Below the pieces are notes generated by a model. That model searched no databases, was not told the origin of the DNA, and worked only from the letters and a program-made list of their open reading frames with translations. This document shows, in pieces, positions 1 through 5,659 of a stretch of 6,321 nt of DNA (its first letter is position 1; each line of letters opens with the position of its first letter). Where the stretch lies: assembly GCA_016870675.1 (NCBI GenBank), contig VGAU01000109.1, forward strand, positions 1 through 6,321, written 5' to 3'. A program made the position numbers and the translations under genes. This DNA is from Actinomycetota bacterium. GTDB lineage: Bacteria; Actinomycetota; Humimicrobiia; Humimicrobiales; Humimicrobiaceae.

Positions 1-502
1 TAAGAAGGAAGTTTTTAAAGATTTCATTATCTCTAAGGGGCTCCAGTGCTCCTTTCATTACTACCATTCCAAGAAATAGAAGTCCAAGCCCAATTATAGT
101 CATTCCAATATTTTTATATCTTCTTCTTTTACTTAAAAAATGCATTAAGAATCCTATGATTATTAGAGGATAAGCCAGCATGTCTATTTTAAAAGATACT
201 AGCTGGGCAGTTACTGTGGTGCCGATATTTGCACCCATTATTATTCCTATTGCCTGTCTTAAGGTTAAGAGACCGGCATTTACAAAACCAACTGCCATTA
301 CTGATGTCGCGCTGCTGCTCTGGATAATTGATGTAGTAAAAAGGCCTACCAGTACCGTAGCCCAGGATTTTTTTGTCAGGGTATTTATTACTGTTTTTAA
401 TTTATTGGATGTGATTTTCTGGAGACTATCACTGAGTCTAGTGATACCGAAGATAAAAAGGGCCAGCCCACCAACTACTTCTATAACTAATTTAAAATAC
501 AT
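1..502 (-). CDS. Na+/phosphate cotransporter family protein, N-terminal part (runs off left edge)
   Basis: The minus strand is open from an ATG at 502 to the left edge, giving 167 codons. The protein begins MYFKLVIEVVGGLALFIFG, the usual opening of NptA/PF02690 Na/Pi cotransporters. It then carries the family hallmark QSSSATS (residues 61-67) and MGANIGTTVTAQ (residues 89-100). These motifs form the re-entrant substrate/sodium region in this family. Hydrophobic segments lie at about 6-20, 46-60, 68-90, 108-124 and 132-150, consistent with an integral inner-membrane protein importing phosphate with sodium. The second half, often with a PhoU-like cytoplasmic domain, is outside the window. An in-frame TAA lies two codons upstream of the ATG, so no longer start exists. 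No Shine-Dalgarno sequence is visible before the start, which is odd beside the strong sites elsewhere in the window. The family call is firm; the actual substrate is inferred. Confidence 0.9.
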   Translation of the reverse strand, partial: MYFKLVIEVVGGLALFIFGITRLSDSLQKITSNKLKTVINTLTKKSWATVLVGLFTTSIIQSSSATSVMAVGFVNAGLLTLRQAIGIIMGANIGTTVTAQLVSFKIDMLAYPLIIIGFLMHFLSKRRRYKNIGMTIIGLGLLFLGMVVMKGALEPLRDNEIFKNFLL

Positions 503-656
503 AAATTAATGTAAATTTGAATTTATAATGGTCAAAAGTGATTATAATAAAATAAAGTGAATTATTAAATAAAAAAATTTAAATTAATTTTTTTTAATTT
601 TTTTTATGTTTCAGCTAATTTGAAATCTATTGTATGTTTCTTTTTAAAGATTGAAA
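503..656. other. AT-rich spacer between two minus-strand genes, with A/T homopolymer runs
   Basis: This 154-bp gap separates the FAH-family gene from the cotransporter gene. Its core (about 571-605) is nearly pure A/T: seven A, then a mixed stretch, then two runs of eight T separated by AA. The A run and a T run could pair, but no G/C-containing stem precedes a minus-strand U-tract, so I do not call a terminator. It could act as an UP-like element for the downstream gene. No reading frame of interest is present. Confidence 0.4.
541..546 (-). promoter_or_regulatory. Candidate -10 box for the Na/Pi cotransporter gene
   Basis: A perfect TATAAT reads on the minus strand here and would give a leader of about 32 nt. 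The bases 17 upstream (TTTAAT) are a poor -35. A second possibility is TTGACC (530-535) with TACATT 16 bp downstream (508-513), which would start transcription almost at the ATG and give a leaderless mRNA. The choice is unresolved. Confidence 0.25.
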
Positions 657-1322
657 TTATCCTGAAATGACTTTATTTTCAAGTTTTCCAATATTTTCAA
701 TATCACAGGTTACCACATCTCCTACCTTTAACAGTTTTTTCTTTTTCATAAATACCCCCACTCCTGCAGGAGTTCCGGTTGATATAAGGTCTCCTGCCTC
801 TAAGGTGATAGACCTGGAGATGTAGGATATAAGCGGGTAAACCCCGAATATCATATCTGATGTATTTCCATTCTGTCTTAGCTCGCCATTCACACAAGAT
901 TTAAGGTTCAGGTTTTGCGGGTCAGGTATTTTATCCTTGCTGGCTATAACCGGTCCAATGGGCCCAAAAGTATTAAAACTCTTTGCCCGGTACCATTGAC
1001 GCTCGTTTTTCTGGATATCCCTGGCAGTAATATCATTCATTATTGTATAGCCATAAATATAATCTGATACTTTATCCTCAGGGATATCTTTCATCTTTCT
1101 GCCTATCACGACTGCAAGCTCTACTTCATAATCAAGTTCCTTGACTTCAGGAGGGTATATGATATTTTCCTCATTCTTTATAACGCAGCTCCTTGCCTTT
1201 TCAAAAAGCACAGGTTTTTTTGGGAACCGCCCGTCCTGCTCCCGAATATGGGATTTGTAATTCATTCCAACGCATACTATTTTGCCGGGAATATAGGTAT
1301 TGATATCCGGCTTAAAATGCAT
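657..1322 (-). CDS. Fumarylacetoacetate hydrolase (FAH) family protein
   Basis: The 221-residue product belongs to the FAH fold (PF01557), metal-dependent enzymes that hydrolyse, decarboxylate or isomerise acylpyruvate-type compounds. Members include acylpyruvate hydrolase, oxaloacetate decarboxylase and the HpcE/2-hydroxyhepta-2,4-diene-1,7-dioate isomerase group. Visible hallmarks are the short N-terminal cap with CVGMNYKSH (17-25), the metal-binding E66-V-E68, and D97 in MNDITARD (95-102). Further hallmarks are K114 in AKSFNTFGP, the substrate loop STGTPAGVG (181-189), and the closing GDVVTCDIENIG. All three metal-ligand positions are intact, and the length is normal for the single-domain short form. 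The ATG at 1322 is preceded by AAGGAG at 5 nt spacing, which fixes the start. It probably acts in the cytoplasm. The neighbours give no pathway, so the substrate cannot be assigned; clean-up of tautomeric oxaloacetate or acylpyruvates is as likely as aromatic catabolism. Confidence 0.92.
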   Translation of the reverse strand: MHFKPDINTYIPGKIVCVGMNYKSHIREQDGRFPKKPVLFEKARSCVIKNEENIIYPPEVKELDYEVELAVVIGRKMKDIPEDKVSDYIYGYTIMNDITARDIQKNERQWYRAKSFNTFGPIGPVIASKDKIPDPQNLNLKSCVNGELRQNGNTSDMIFGVYPLISYISRSITLEAGDLISTGTPAGVGVFMKKKKLLKVGDVVTCDIENIGKLENKVISG

Positions 1323-1518
1323 TCTTTCTCCTTGATATGTAATTAAATTCTAATTAGTACTTTATTCTAATTATTTTATAATTTTTTAGAAAGACTTTTA
1401 TGTAAATCTATTTAAAAATTATGCATCTTATATCCATAAGAGAAAAGATATATAATATTTTTGAAGTATTTGAAGTTTTTAACCATTATAAATAGAACGG
1501 ATTAAGATATTTACTTGA

Positions 1519-1547
1519 TTGTAAAGTAAGTTTTGTATTATTATAAT
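1519..1547 (+). promoter_or_regulatory. Sigma-70 type promoter candidate for the FmdB-like gene
   Basis: TTGTAA (1519-1524) and a perfect TATAAT (1542-1547) are separated by 17 bp. Transcription would start near 1554, leaving a leader of about 44 nt that contains the ribosome binding site of the gene at 1598. The -35 matches the consensus at 4 of 6 positions. It lies in the 275-bp divergent region shared with the FAH-family gene; I found no equally good pair for that gene. Confidence 0.5.
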
Positions 1548-1597
1548 GTGCTGTTAAATATTGCAGAAGATATTATGCCGATTGAAGGTGATAAATA

Positions 1598-1831
1598 TTG
1601 CGTTTTGTGGATTATAAATGTAAGGACTGCGGGAGTATTTCAGAGATAATAATAAGGGGAGAGAACGGCTGCCAGATTAAGTGTGGGAAATGTGGAAGCA
1701 AAAATATGGTAAAGATATTTGCTCCTGTAGGTTTTAAAAGCTCCTCTGGCGATGGCAGTAATTCAGGAGGTTCACCATCCTGCAGCAGCTGTTCAGGCGG
1801 AAGCTGCGCAACCTGCCCTGGTGGTAATTAA
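1598..1831 (+). CDS. FmdB-type putative regulatory zinc-ribbon protein, TTG start
   Basis: This is a 77-residue protein of the FmdB/CxxC_CxxC_SSSS zinc-ribbon family. Two pairs, C8-x2-C11 and C29-x2-C32, form the predicted zinc site, with an extra C25. The opening FVDYKCKDCG is typical of the family. The tail from about residue 48 is Ser/Gly-rich and cysteine-rich (CSSCSGGSCATC near the C terminus), also common in the family though here unusually cysteine-dense. The start is TTG: AGGTGAT (1586-1592) matches the 3' part of the Shine-Dalgarno consensus at 5 nt spacing, and an in-frame TAA immediately upstream excludes a longer form. The family was named from a gene near formamidase in Methylophilus and its role in most bacteria is unproven. 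It lies 158 bp ahead of the exporter operon on the same strand; any functional link is inference. Confidence 0.88.
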   Translation: MRFVDYKCKDCGSISEIIIRGENGCQIKCGKCGSKNMVKIFAPVGFKSSSGDGSNSGGSPSCSSCSGGSCATCPGGN

Positions 1832-1884
1832 TAAGCTGGATGATAAATGCAGGCAGGAATACAAAGTACTTAAAATAATCGCAA

Positions 1885-1900
1885 GGATTACAGCTAATCC
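1885..1900 (+). repeat. Perfect 6-bp inverted repeat between the zinc-ribbon and exporter genes
   Basis: GGATTA and TAATCC flank the tetraloop CAGC. No T-tract follows, so it is not a standard terminator. It lies about 27 bp upstream of the -10 candidate for the exporter operon, where a regulator site could sit. Confidence 0.35.
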
Positions 1901-1926
1901 AGGCTACTAGTATATTTAAAAAGATT

Positions 1927-1932
1927 TATAAT
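1927..1932 (+). promoter_or_regulatory. Candidate -10 box for the ABC exporter operon
   Basis: A perfect TATAAT stands 58 bp ahead of the ATG at 1990. No recognisable -35 sits 16-18 bp upstream (CTACTA at 17), so it would be weak or activator-dependent. Transcripts from here would begin near 1939 and carry the C-run and purine tract that follow. Confidence 0.35.
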
Positions 1933-1945
1933 GAGGTATCCCCCC

Positions 1946-1973
1946 GGGAAGAAAAAAAGGAAGAGGAAAGAAG
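1946..1973 (+). other. 28-nt homopurine tract in the leader of the ABC exporter operon
   Basis: Every base from 1946 to 1973 is A or G on the plus strand, directly after six C residues (1940-1945). It holds several GGAAG/AGAGGAAAG Shine-Dalgarno-like motifs, but its end is 16 nt from the first ATG, too far for a standard ribosome binding site. No start codon is correctly placed behind it. It could serve as a ribosome standby site or be incidental. Confidence 0.4.
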
Positions 1974-1989
1974 TATTAGAAGCTAAAAG

Positions 1990-3003
1990 ATGGGAATAGA
2001 GAAATATATGAACGACATAAATGCAAACAATATTATAGAAGTAAAAAATCTGGTAAAGGAATTTAAGGGACTAAGGGCAGTTGATGATATTACTTTTTCG
2101 GTAAAAGAAAATGAAATATTTGGATTTTTAGGCCCCAATGGTGCAGGTAAGACAACAACTATAAATATAATATGTACACTTCTATCGAAGACATCCGGCG
2201 AGGTTACCTTGGGAGGGTATAATGTAGCCAGGGAAAGAAATAAAATAAGAAATTGTATTGGAATGGTATTTCAGGACCCAAGCCTTGATGACAGATTGAC
2301 AGCACTTGAGAATTTATACTTTCATGGTCTTCTTTACAATATCCCCCGTAGTGCTTTGAAAGAAAGATCAGAAGAAGTACTTAAAATGGTAAACCTTTCC
2401 AGCCGGAAAAATAATCTGGTTATGACTTATTCAGGCGGGATGAAAAGGAGGCTTGAGATTGCGAGGGGGCTGCTGCATTATCCAAAAATCTTATTTTTAG
2501 ATGAACCGACTTTAGGCCTGGATCCTCAAACCAGAAACAAAATATGGGATTACATTATTAAATTAAAAAAGAGTAAAAATATTACAATCTTTTTAACCTC
2601 ACATTATATGGAAGAGACAGAAATATGTGACCGGATAGCTATTATAGATGAGGGAAAAATTATTGCGCTCGATAGCCCGGATAATCTTAAAAATACCATT
2701 GGAGGGGATATTATCACTATATTGTCTGAGGAAAATGTCAAATTGAAAAAATATATTAAAGAAATTACCGGCAGTGATGTCCATGATGCAAAAGAGGGTG
2801 AGATTAGATTTGAAATTAAGGATAGCTCCAGCTTTATCCCAAAATTTATTAAAAATAGTCCTGTAAAGATTTTATCCATTAGCGCCAGAAAGCCAACTTT
2901 AAATGACGTTTTTCTGGATCTTACCGGCAGGGAAATAAGAGAGGAAAATGCCAGTGCCAGGGATAATTTAAGAATGCGGATGATGAGGAGAATGAGACAT
3001 TGA
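1990..3003 (+). CDS. ABC-2 type exporter, ATP-binding protein (DrrA-like)
   Basis: The 337-residue ATPase powers export with the overlapping permease gene. In order it shows Walker A GPNGAGKTT (48-56), the Q-loop with Q95 in MVFQDP, the signature YSGGMKRR (147-154), Walker B ILFLDEP (167-173), the D-loop GLDP (176-179) and the switch histidine H205 in TSHYMEE. All catalytic residues are intact. Beyond residue 240 a C-terminal extension ends with SARKPTLNDVFLDLTGR, as in the daunorubicin-resistance DrrA/CcmA-like subfamily. The last dozen residues are Met/Arg-rich and unusual. The ATG at 1990 has only a weak AGAAG upstream, and an in-frame TAA two codons earlier rules out extension. The Met at codon 7 (2008) is an alternative start. 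The stop overlaps the permease start by 4 nt. The exported compound (drug, lipid or polysaccharide) cannot be inferred. Confidence 0.94.
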   Translation: MGIEKYMNDINANNIIEVKNLVKEFKGLRAVDDITFSVKENEIFGFLGPNGAGKTTTINIICTLLSKTSGEVTLGGYNVARERNKIRNCIGMVFQDPSLDDRLTALENLYFHGLLYNIPRSALKERSEEVLKMVNLSSRKNNLVMTYSGGMKRRLEIARGLLHYPKILFLDEPTLGLDPQTRNKIWDYIIKLKKSKNITIFLTSHYMEETEICDRIAIIDEGKIIALDSPDNLKNTIGGDIITILSEENVKLKKYIKEITGSDVHDAKEGEIRFEIKDSSSFIPKFIKNSPVKILSISARKPTLNDVFLDLTGREIREENASARDNLRMRMMRRMRH

Positions 3004-3770
3004 AAAAGGAATTAATCGGCGTATACACAATATGGCTAAGAGATATTAAAAGATATTTTAGAGACAGGCCAAGAATAATTGCTTCTTTTGCCCAGCCAAT
3101 CCTTTTTTTATTTGTTCTCGGAACCGGAATTGCGAGCTCCTTTAGTACCTTTGGGGGTGGAAGTGGCGGAGATTTTCTGAACTTTATGTTTCCGGGTATT
3201 GTTGGCATGACTGTTCTATTTACTTCTTTCTTTAGCGCTATGTCAATTGTCTGGGATAGAGAATTCGGATTCTTAAAAGAGGTTCTGGTTGCACCTATTT
3301 CCAGGACTTCTATCGTTGTTGGGAAACTGCTTGGCGGTTCCACCATAGCTATGATCCAGGGAGCTATTATACTACTGTTCAGCCCCCTGCTTAAAATTCC
3401 TATTACTTTTGTAATATTTTTTAAAATAATAGGTATAATGTTCCTGGTCGCCATGACTATTGCCACTCTTGGAATTGTCCTTGCCTCGGTAATAAAATCA
3501 ATGCAGGCCTTTCAGGTAATAACCAATTTTTTACTAATGCCTATGTTTTTCCTTTCAGGTGCTCTATTTCCATTAAATAACACGGTGAGATGGATGAATA
3601 TAGTTGCCAAAATTAATCCCCTTTCTTATGGAATTGATTCAATGAGGTTTGCAATGTTAAACAATCCGGCTTTTCAACTGTATCCATTGTGGCTGGATAT
3701 TGTGGTATTGGCATCCGTAACTGTAGTAATGAGCATACTCGGGTCTTTCTTATTCAGCAGGCAGGATTAA
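3000..3770 (+). CDS. ABC-2 type exporter, membrane permease (DrrB-like), TTG start
   Basis: The 256-residue inner-membrane permease of the ABC-2 family (PF01061/PF12698 type) is the partner of the preceding ATPase. Six hydrophobic segments lie at about 26-47, 62-85, 111-130, 137-165, 172-190 and 229-252. The cytoplasmic loop after segment 2 carries WDREFGFLKEVLVAPISR (85-102), and segment 5 ends MPMFFLSGALFPL (180-192). Both are hallmarks of ABC-2/DrrB/NodJ permeases, as is the following INPLSYGIDSMR. The start is TTG at 3000, sharing TTGA with the upstream stop. GAGGAG (2985-2990) stands 9 nt before it inside the ATPase gene, so translation is probably coupled. An alternative ATG at 2992 is out of frame. 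Homodimerisation of the permease in a full exporter is inferred from the family. Confidence 0.93.
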   Translation: MKKELIGVYTIWLRDIKRYFRDRPRIIASFAQPILFLFVLGTGIASSFSTFGGGSGGDFLNFMFPGIVGMTVLFTSFFSAMSIVWDREFGFLKEVLVAPISRTSIVVGKLLGGSTIAMIQGAIILLFSPLLKIPITFVIFFKIIGIMFLVAMTIATLGIVLASVIKSMQAFQVITNFLLMPMFFLSGALFPLNNTVRWMNIVAKINPLSYGIDSMRFAMLNNPAFQLYPLWLDIVVLASVTVVMSILGSFLFSRQD

Positions 3771-3793
3771 AAATAGGCCTGGATAATAGATAA

Positions 3794-3833
3794 ATCTTTC
3801 GGGTATTTATAAATTAATCGGGAGATCTTTTTT
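3794..3833 (+). terminator. Rho-independent terminator candidate of the ABC exporter operon
   Basis: ATCTTTCGG (3794-3802) can pair with TCGGGAGAT (3818-3826) over 9 positions, three of them G-U, with a 15-nt AT-rich loop. After one C comes a run of six T (3828-3833). The stem forms properly only in the plus-strand RNA, because the wobble pairs become A-C mismatches on the other strand. It therefore terminates the exporter operon and not the convergent gene. The wobble pairs make it only moderately stable. Confidence 0.5.
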
Positions 3834-4665
3834 ATATGATGATACTGGCTTCATTAAAAATTTTTAACGCTACCGGTTGGCTTACCGAGATTAATTCAGC
3901 TAGACTACCCACCTTGTAACTACCCAGTTCTTTGGCAAGTATAATATCGGAATCAAATAATATATTCCTTTGTTTTTCAGTAATTGTGGAGAGAATGCTT
4001 ATGGGATAAAGTTTCTTTGTTTCAATAAAGTATTGTAAATTTTCCATCTTTGGGTAATGCCAGGCTAAGATTTTCAAGCCTACACAACTGGCATATTTTA
4101 TGACATCTGATGTGCATTTGGTATTGGTAACCAGCCAGGCTTCAAAACAGGTATTATTATTGTTATCTTTTTCTCTGTAAGCCTTTTCAATATCCAGAAA
4201 TCTGCTGTGAATATAAAGGGCGGTTTTTATGTCGGATTTTATTCCCGGTGAATTGTGGTACTTACACTCTATCAGACAAACCTGGTTTCCTTTTTTTGCA
4301 ACGACATCAACTTCATGATCAACACAATAACCATTTAAAATTTGCCCTACCTCAGTAATAAAACCATATTCTCTTAAAATCTTTGCTATGTATTTTTCAA
4401 AAACAAATCCTTCCGGACCCATATCCATGATAGCTCTTTTTAATGAATACTTTAGAGCTACTCTTGGTTCCAGCACTCTCAGATGACTCAGAGCCCTGCG
4501 ATAGATTTCATCGGTGCTCATATTATCTTTTACTTTTTTATTTATTGTTTTGGTTGCTGTTGTGGCAATTTCAGGAGAAGCTCCGGCTTTTATAAAAGAG
4601 GAGCTTATTTTTTCTTCATCATACTGTTCTATTTTGCCATCGGCTTTTACAATGTATTTTCCCAT
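3832..4665 (-). CDS. ATP-cone domain fused to a PD-(D/E)XK (Mrr-like) nuclease domain
   Basis: The 277-residue protein has three parts. Residues 3-85 form an ATP-cone (PF03477): the opening YIVKADGKIEQYDEEKI, then SSFIKAGAS and MSTDEIYRRAL. The ATP-cone is the ATP/dATP-sensing module of ribonucleotide reductases and NrdR. Residues 85-205 form a restriction-endonuclease-like fold: GFVFEKYIAKIL with helix glutamate E90, then HEVDVVAKKG with D120, then IECKYH with E133 and K135. WLVTNTKCTSDVIKYA is followed by GLKILAW, as in Mrr-like proteins. The D-x12-E-x-K catalytic set looks complete. The C-terminal 50 residues resemble a helix-hairpin-helix DNA-binding unit (weak). An NTP-regulated nuclease is inferred, and I know no assigned function. 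The ATG at 4665 lacks a clear Shine-Dalgarno but has a good promoter close by. It is a single gene facing the exporter operon. Confidence 0.85.
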   Translation of the reverse strand: MGKYIVKADGKIEQYDEEKISSSFIKAGASPEIATTATKTINKKVKDNMSTDEIYRRALSHLRVLEPRVALKYSLKRAIMDMGPEGFVFEKYIAKILREYGFITEVGQILNGYCVDHEVDVVAKKGNQVCLIECKYHNSPGIKSDIKTALYIHSRFLDIEKAYREKDNNNNTCFEAWLVTNTKCTSDVIKYASCVGLKILAWHYPKMENLQYFIETKKLYPISILSTITEKQRNILFDSDIILAKELGSYKVGSLAELISVSQPVALKIFNEASIII

Positions 4666-4696
4666 AAGTCTATATAATTATATTTTTTAAAGTTAC

Positions 4697-4705
4697 ATTA
4701 TAACA
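4697..4705 (-). promoter_or_regulatory. Extended -10 promoter of the ATP-cone nuclease gene
   Basis: The minus strand reads TGTTATAAT, a perfect -10 with the TGn extension, so a poor -35 would be tolerated. Transcription would start near 4690, about 25 nt ahead of the ATG at 4665. The -10 lies inside the dyad GTTA-N5-TAAC (4692-4704), a possible but unproven operator. Confidence 0.5.
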
Positions 4706-5018
4706 TTTTTTTAAAGTAGATTACTGTGGTCTTGAATGAAATTTTTCAATATATACTGCTGATGATTATTGATCTGTAATAAATATAAATTAAAGTTGGA
4801 GTGAACTCAATCCCTTGGACGTATCGTATACTAAAATTAGTTAAATTAGAATAACTGATGAGACTAGTTTTTGGGGGAAAGGTCACCTGGAGAAATTTTA
4901 AATCTTACGCTACTTAAAATACTAGAATAACAAAGATTTGATCTTACGATCTTAAAAGATAAAAAAATGTAGTAATAATTTCCCATAAAGTTTATGCGTG
5001 TATAATGAATTTTCCTAA

Positions 5019-5030
5019 TATTCTAGAATA
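5019..5030. repeat. Perfect 12-bp palindrome TATTCTAGAATA
   Basis: Both strands read the same across the 12 bases, centred on CTAG. It lies 13 bp after the plus-strand TATAAT at 5001-5006, so it would overlap or closely follow a transcription start there. It could be an operator; no regulator can be named. Confidence 0.35.
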
Positions 5031-5044
5031 GAAATAGATAAATT

Positions 5045-5060
5045 GTAATATTTATATTAC
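5045..5060. repeat. Operator-like dyad GTAATAT-TT-ATATTAC
   Basis: Seven-base arms are perfect inverted repeats around TT. The spacing is 7-2-7, not the 7-1-7 of Fur, PerR and Zur boxes, so a Fur-family site is not supported on geometry alone although the AT-rich arms are similar in style. It ends 42 bp before the ATG of the small ORF at 5103. Confidence 0.4.
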
Positions 5061-5102
5061 TCTTGATTTTGTATGACTGAAAGTTAAAGGGGGTAATAAA
5101 AA

Positions 5103-5222
5103 ATGAAAAAGTCAAATAATCCCTGTTACAGTTTTTGTTACATTTCCTTGTTAAAATTCATAATGTTAATAGAGACACCTAAACGCACTCAGGATTTCCA
5201 TGATGAGTTTAAAGTTTCATAG
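5103..5222 (+). CDS. Possible 39-residue small protein, unrecognised
   Basis: An ATG at 5103 opens 39 codons ending in TAG at 5220-5222. In its favour is a strong ribosome binding site, AAAGGGGGT (5086-5094), one mismatch from AAAGGAGGT at 8 nt spacing, preceded by the dyad at 5045-5060. The product begins MKKSNNPCYSFCYISLLKF, with two cysteines and a short hydrophobic middle (about residues 12-23), then a charged tail ending DEFKVS. I recognise no family. It ends 3 bp short of the convergent AhpD-like gene. It could be a small membrane-associated peptide, the 5' remnant of a decayed gene, or chance. The ribosome binding site is the only positive evidence. Confidence 0.3.
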   Translation: MKKSNNPCYSFCYISLLKFIMLIETPKRTQDFHDEFKVS

Positions 5223-5224
5223 GT
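5177..5224 (-). repeat. Interrupted long stem-loop directly after the AhpD-like gene stop codon
   Basis: Three pairs of arms nest in order: ACCT (5177-5180) with AGGT (5221-5224), AAAC (5181-5184) with GTTT (5214-5217), and ACTCA (5187-5191) with TGAGT (5204-5208). The loop is 12 nt. That makes 13 base pairs with small bulges. On the minus strand the structure begins one base after the TGA at 5226 and may protect or help end that mRNA. No U-tract follows, so a classical terminator is not claimed. It also covers the 3' end of the small plus-strand ORF. Confidence 0.4.
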
Positions 5225-5225
5225 A

Positions 5226-5582
5226 TCATTCAGCACCAAATTCATTGCAGGCGTCAATAACATTTTTTATATATACAAAAACTGGACTCCCGCCCATTAA
5301 TACAGCAACTTCAGCTGTTTCCAATATTTCCTTTTTTGTGGCCCCAAATTCAATAGCATTATACACATGTAAAGCAATACAAGGTAAACAATGTGAGTTC
5401 ATAGCTAATGCTATAGATATAAGTTCCTTTGTTTTTTCATTGAGAGCTCCTTTCCTTACGGTACTATCATAAAAGCTCATAAAGTTTCTAAGATAATCAG
5501 GAGAATCTTTACTCATCATTTCGAAAGCCTCATTTAACTCCCCAAACATATCCTTCATATCGGAAACTTTTTTCTTTTTCAT
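5226..5582 (-). CDS. AhpD-like carboxymuconolactone decarboxylase (CMD) family protein
   Basis: The 118-residue protein is of the CMD/AhpD fold (PF02627). The centre carries C65-L-P-C68-I-A-L-H72, the CxxCxxxH redox site of alkylhydroperoxidase-D-like members. It is preceded by LNEKTKELISIALAMNSH and followed by GATKKEILETAEVAVLMGGSP, both typical of the family, with E91 likely near the active site. True muconolactone decarboxylases lack this cysteine pair, so a thiol-based peroxidase or disulfide reductase role is more likely. The length matches single-domain members, which usually form trimers or hexamers (family knowledge). AAGGAG at 7 nt spacing before the ATG at 5582 fixes the start. It lies downstream of the Fur-family gene and the Suf remnant on the same strand, suggesting an oxidative-stress context. 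The electron donor is unknown. Confidence 0.9.
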   Translation of the reverse strand: MKKKKVSDMKDMFGELNEAFEMMSKDSPDYLRNFMSFYDSTVRKGALNEKTKELISIALAMNSHCLPCIALHVYNAIEFGATKKEILETAEVAVLMGGSPVFVYIKNVIDACNEFGAE

Positions 5583-5659
5583 ATTAACTCTCCTTTCATA
5601 ATTTGAAAAATTGATACTTCTGCTTTAATAATAAAATATAATATAAAAATACTAATTCA

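Larger units (their letters stand above)
4666..5102. other. 437-bp region without recognisable genes
   Basis: Neither strand carries an open frame that resembles a known protein. It holds the nuclease gene promoter at its left end and short direct repeats: TAGAATAAC at 4847-4855 and 4923-4931, ATCTTACG at 4902-4909 and 4941-4948. It also holds an isolated TATAAT at 5001-5006 on the plus strand, two dyads (5019-5030 and 5045-5060) and the ribosome binding site of the small ORF at 5103. I found no tRNA, riboswitch or CRISPR structure. It may be decayed coding sequence or an uncharacterised regulatory or small-RNA region. Confidence 0.5.

Noticed and set aside
180..509. Plus-strand open frame of 109 codons
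   Set aside because: It is the antisense of the Na/Pi cotransporter gene, whose minus-strand frame carries the QSSSATS and GANIGTT motifs.
571..606. A-run and T-runs that could pair as a terminator for the FAH-family gene
   Set aside because: The stem would be pure A-T, with no G/C core and no proper U-tract after it on the minus strand. It is more likely simple AT-richness.
611..627. TTTCA/TGAAA hairpin after the FAH-family stop
   Set aside because: The stem is five A/T-rich pairs followed on the minus strand by A residues rather than U, so it does not fit a terminator.
2921..3466. Minus-strand open frame of 181 codons opposite the exporter genes
   Set aside because: It lies entirely antisense to the ABC ATPase tail and permease, both with clear family motifs, and shows no recognisable domain or ribosome binding site.
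4855..4884. CTGATGAG followed by GAAA, resembling a hammerhead ribozyme core
   Set aside because: The bases between the two motifs cannot form stem II, the base before GAAA is G where the core needs C, and no flanking stems I and III were found.
4847..4948. Direct repeats TAGAATAAC and ATCTTACG, considered as CRISPR or iteron-like arrays
   Set aside because: Each occurs only twice, with unequal spacing and without larger conserved units. This is expected by chance in AT-rich DNA.
5200..5472. Plus-strand open frame of 90 codons
   Set aside because: It is antisense to the AhpD-like gene, which has an intact CxxC motif and a good ribosome binding site.
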